Assembly (NCBI GenBank): GCA_022450865.1
Contig: JAKUOQ010000011.1
Location: forward strand, 1 to 32,236
Length of the DNA stretch: 32,236 bases
Direction of reading: 5' to 3'
Source of the DNA: Nitrospinales bacterium
GTDB taxonomy: Bacteria; Nitrospinota; Nitrospinia; Nitrospinales; VA-1
Shown here: one piece after another, positions 29,919 to 32,236 of the stretch
How the letters are laid out: every line of letters begins with the position of its first letter
Numbering within the stretch: position 1 is the first letter of the stretch
Position numbers and translations under genes: made by a program
Notes under the pieces: model-generated
What the model saw: the letters and a program-made list of their open reading frames with translations, nothing else
Told to the model about the DNA's origin: nothing
The model's database searches: none

Positions 29919-29932
29919 TCCTTAAGTAAGGA
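29919..29932. promoter_or_regulatory. Inverted repeat TCCTTA-AG-TAAGGA upstream of the desaturase gene; candidate operator
   Basis: Perfect 6-bp arms with a 2-bp centre in the HK/desaturase divergent intergenic region. Confidence 0.35.
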
Positions 29933-29975
29933 TAACATATAGCAGTAAAAAAAATTGTAATTATAGAGGCTTTAA

Positions 29976-30881
29976 ATGACGACTGAATCGACTCCAGATT
30001 ATCTACTCAAGTTCAACCCAATTGCTCTTAGTCACTTTATCGTGATTCACGGGATGGCGTTGTTTGCCTTTTTTCCTTTTGCTTTTTCCTGGAGTGCGGT
30101 TGCTTTAATGTTTTTCATGTACTGGTTAACAGCATCGATAGGAATTTGTCTGGGTTATCATCGTTATTTAACTCACCGAGGTTTTACTCTGCCTAAATGG
30201 CTGGCCTATTTTGTTGTGTTTTGTGGAACCCTTGCTTGTCAAAACGGCCCCATAAAATGGGTTGGACAACATCGAATCCATCACGCGGGTTCAGATACTA
30301 TTGAAGACCCGCATAGCGCAGAAAAAGGATTTTGGTGGTCTCATGTTACCTGGATGTTGTTCAATCATTCCAAGTTTGATGATAAAAAAATTCTAAGCGA
30401 TTACACTAAAGACTTCAGCAATGATAAATTTTATAAATTTTTAGATAAATACTTTATCTTAATCCAAGTCGTGTTAGGCCTCATCTTTTTGCAGATCGGT
30501 GGATTTTCCTGGGTTGTCTGGGGAATTTTCGTCCGCTTAGTAATTGCATACCACTCCACATGGCTTGTAAATAGCGCAGCCCACACATTTGGTTATGTCA
30601 CTTTTCCGCTTAAGGATGACCTTTCCACTAATTGTTGGTGGGTGGGGCTTTTAGCCTGGGGAGAGGGTTGGCACAACAACCATCATGCCTTTCCCAAATC
30701 TGCCCGTCACGGGCTTCGCCCATGGGAAATCGATATGACCTGGTGGGCTCTCTGCTTCCTAGAAAAACTTGGCTTGGCAAAAGATATTAAGGTAGCAAAG
30801 TTGCTCCCTAACCCCGCCCACGAGAAAAATGAAAGCTCGGAACCCGCATTCATCGGGAAAATTGTAACCCAAGCTGCTTAA
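29976..30881 (+). CDS. Acyl-CoA/fatty acid delta-9-type desaturase
   Basis: Histidine boxes 'HRYLTH', 'HRIHHAGSD', 'HNNHHAFP'; multiple TM segments. Confidence 0.95.
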   Translation: MTTESTPDYLLKFNPIALSHFIVIHGMALFAFFPFAFSWSAVALMFFMYWLTASIGICLGYHRYLTHRGFTLPKWLAYFVVFCGTLACQNGPIKWVGQHRIHHAGSDTIEDPHSAEKGFWWSHVTWMLFNHSKFDDKKILSDYTKDFSNDKFYKFLDKYFILIQVVLGLIFLQIGGFSWVVWGIFVRLVIAYHSTWLVNSAAHTFGYVTFPLKDDLSTNCWWVGLLAWGEGWHNNHHAFPKSARHGLRPWEIDMTWWALCFLEKLGLAKDIKVAKLLPNPAHEKNESSEPAFIGKIVTQAA

Positions 30882-30897
30882 TCCTCTTGAATTTCGG

Positions 30898-31692
30898 TCA
30901 ATCGAAATTAAAATCGATATGATAACCCGAGTATTTTCTCATGTTGATGACTCGGGTTTCGAAAATAAGGTATTGACCTTTTATGCCTGTCAGCCTGTCT
31001 TCAAATTCTGGTATCTTATCAAGGTTGTGACTAGTTATTTTCTCCGGCACGGATTCCACCGGGTAAACTAGGTTTTGAACTTTTTCGTTTTCGAGGGCGT
31101 AGCATTTTAAGTCTTCCGGAAACAATTGATGAGCTTTCTCGCGAAATTCAAATAAATCTAAATCTTCATATTCCCCTTTTAGCATTTTTCTCCAATTAGT
31201 TTTATCTGCAAAATTTTTGGAGACAGCAACCTCAATTTTCCCAGAAAGAATTCGTTCCGGTACCTTGGCAATAATCAAACCTTTCACGGCTCCCTGGTCT
31301 ATCCAGCGATCGGGAATATTGTAATGGCGTGTGATGCCTACCTTCACTCCACTAGTCAAAGACAGATAAACAAAATGATCAATATTGCAATAGGTTCTCC
31401 AAAACTCTTTCGCCGCTTCATTACCGTTTTCATGCTCGCATAATTCTGGACGAAATGAGCACATTGCATTTTCGGGTAAATCGCGAGAACAGATAAAACA
31501 GTAGCCTTGGTCATAGGACTTTTTAGTTTTTTTCCCACACTCAATACAGGTAATGATTCCCCCCCATTCGATTTTCAATTTACTCCCGATATAAGAATTC
31601 AGAGAATGAGATTCTTTATTCAAGCATAGAAAATAATCGATAGGAATTCCTAGTTCCACATTCATTTTGCGAACTTGTCCGGATAATTTCAT
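30898..31692 (-). CDS. DUF2797 domain-containing protein
   Basis: 'SLNSYIGSKLKIEWGGIITCIECGKKTKKSYDQGYCFICSRDLPENAMCSFRPELCEHE' zinc-finger-like cysteines and 'VYLSLTSGVKVGITRHYNIPDRWIDQGA', characteristic of DUF2797. Confidence 0.82.
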   Translation of the reverse strand: MKLSGQVRKMNVELGIPIDYFLCLNKESHSLNSYIGSKLKIEWGGIITCIECGKKTKKSYDQGYCFICSRDLPENAMCSFRPELCEHENGNEAAKEFWRTYCNIDHFVYLSLTSGVKVGITRHYNIPDRWIDQGAVKGLIIAKVPERILSGKIEVAVSKNFADKTNWRKMLKGEYEDLDLFEFREKAHQLFPEDLKCYALENEKVQNLVYPVESVPEKITSHNLDKIPEFEDRLTGIKGQYLIFETRVINMRKYSGYHIDFNFD

Positions 31693-31716
31693 GAAAGGGA
31701 GTCCTGTTACAAAATT

Positions 31717-31884
31717 TTAAAGATCATTTCTTTTCTCTGATCGTGCTAAAAAATATTCTAACGCAAAAACAGCAAAAAAAACTATAATCACCACTGTTTG
31801 AGCATCAAATATGAGAAAGCTCGGAACAAATAATAAAAGATAGAAAAAAATCCGTACTAATTTGTTTCTTATGGTTTTTCGCAT
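31717..31884 (-). CDS. 55-aa putative membrane protein (small ORF)
   Basis: Own reverse translation: MRKTIRNKLVRIFFYLLLFVPSFLIFDAQTVVIIVFFAVFALEYFLARSEKRNDL*. Two hydrophobic segments, positive N-terminus, ends 24 bp before the DUF2797 start on the same strand. Below the ORF-track cutoff. Confidence 0.6.
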   Translation of the reverse strand: MRKTIRNKLVRIFFYLLLFVPSFLIFDAQTVVIIVFFAVFALEYFLARSEKRNDL

Positions 31885-32147
31885 ATCTAATTATAGGCCG
31901 CAACTAAACCTTGGCAAAATATAAGGCCGCCTAACTTCAAAACACCGGGGAAAATTCTAAAAACCACTCTCGATTGGGCTGGCAGCGAAAAAGCAAATAT
32001 GTCCAATTTGTTCAAGTCAAGTATTTTTCTAAATTTTTATCTTTTTATATTGTATTTTAAGGCTTGAAAAGTTGATAAACTTAGGAGAAACTATTGCTGT
32101 AAATAAAAACAGTGACCTTTGAACTCGCAAGAAAAGGGAGATGCTTA

Positions 32148-32236
32148 ATGGAAGACATAACAATATCTAAAGGCTGGTTTAAGGATGATGAACCTAAATT
32201 AGCAAAGAAAAAGTTTTGTGAGCACAAAGCAAACAC
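32148..32236 (+). CDS. Partial CDS, hypothetical protein, continues beyond the right edge
   Basis: AAGGGAG then ATG at 32148; MEDITISKGWFKDDEPKLAKKKFCEHKAN... open to the window end. Confidence 0.5.
   Translation, partial: MEDITISKGWFKDDEPKLAKKKFCEHKAN

Noticed and set aside
1-32236. CRISPR, tRNA, rRNA, transposase, integrase, toxin-antitoxin or defence island
   Set aside because: No repeat-spacer periodicity, no cloverleaf recognised in the spacers, and no characteristic protein motifs in any supported ORF.

Overview
The window looks like ordinary chromosome from a marine, Nitrospina-like Gram-negative bacterium. The taxon is inferred only from gene content and sequence style. Almost all of it is housekeeping coding sequence: lplA (partial), a secreted FGE/SUMF1-domain protein with two heme-type motifs, recA-recX, a prepilin peptidase, an aldo/keto reductase, an MsbA-like ABC exporter, accA, a ribonuclease-inhibitor-type LRR protein, lpxD, lolD-lolC/E, lysS, rny, 5-formyl-THF cyclo-ligase, zapA, a ZapB-like coiled coil, pheT, rnr, a small Lys-rich protein, gatC-gatA, surE, a 2-Cys peroxiredoxin, a PhnP-like MBL hydrolase, a DUF4149 protein, a zinc-ribbon protein, bioD, a two-component system, an acyl desaturase and a DUF2797 protein. 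Features not in the ORF track: a well-supported 6S RNA on the minus strand (about 16160-16345) between zapA and the 5-FCL gene, a strong Rho-independent terminator behind the peroxiredoxin gene, a 55-aa membrane ORF (31717-31884, -), and partial CDSs at both edges. I found no mobile element, CRISPR array, tRNA, rRNA or clear defence system. The best leads are the heme-motif/FGE fusion, the 6S RNA and the structured spacer downstream of it, the structured leader of a pheT that lacks an adjacent pheS, and a two-component system divergent from a desaturase.
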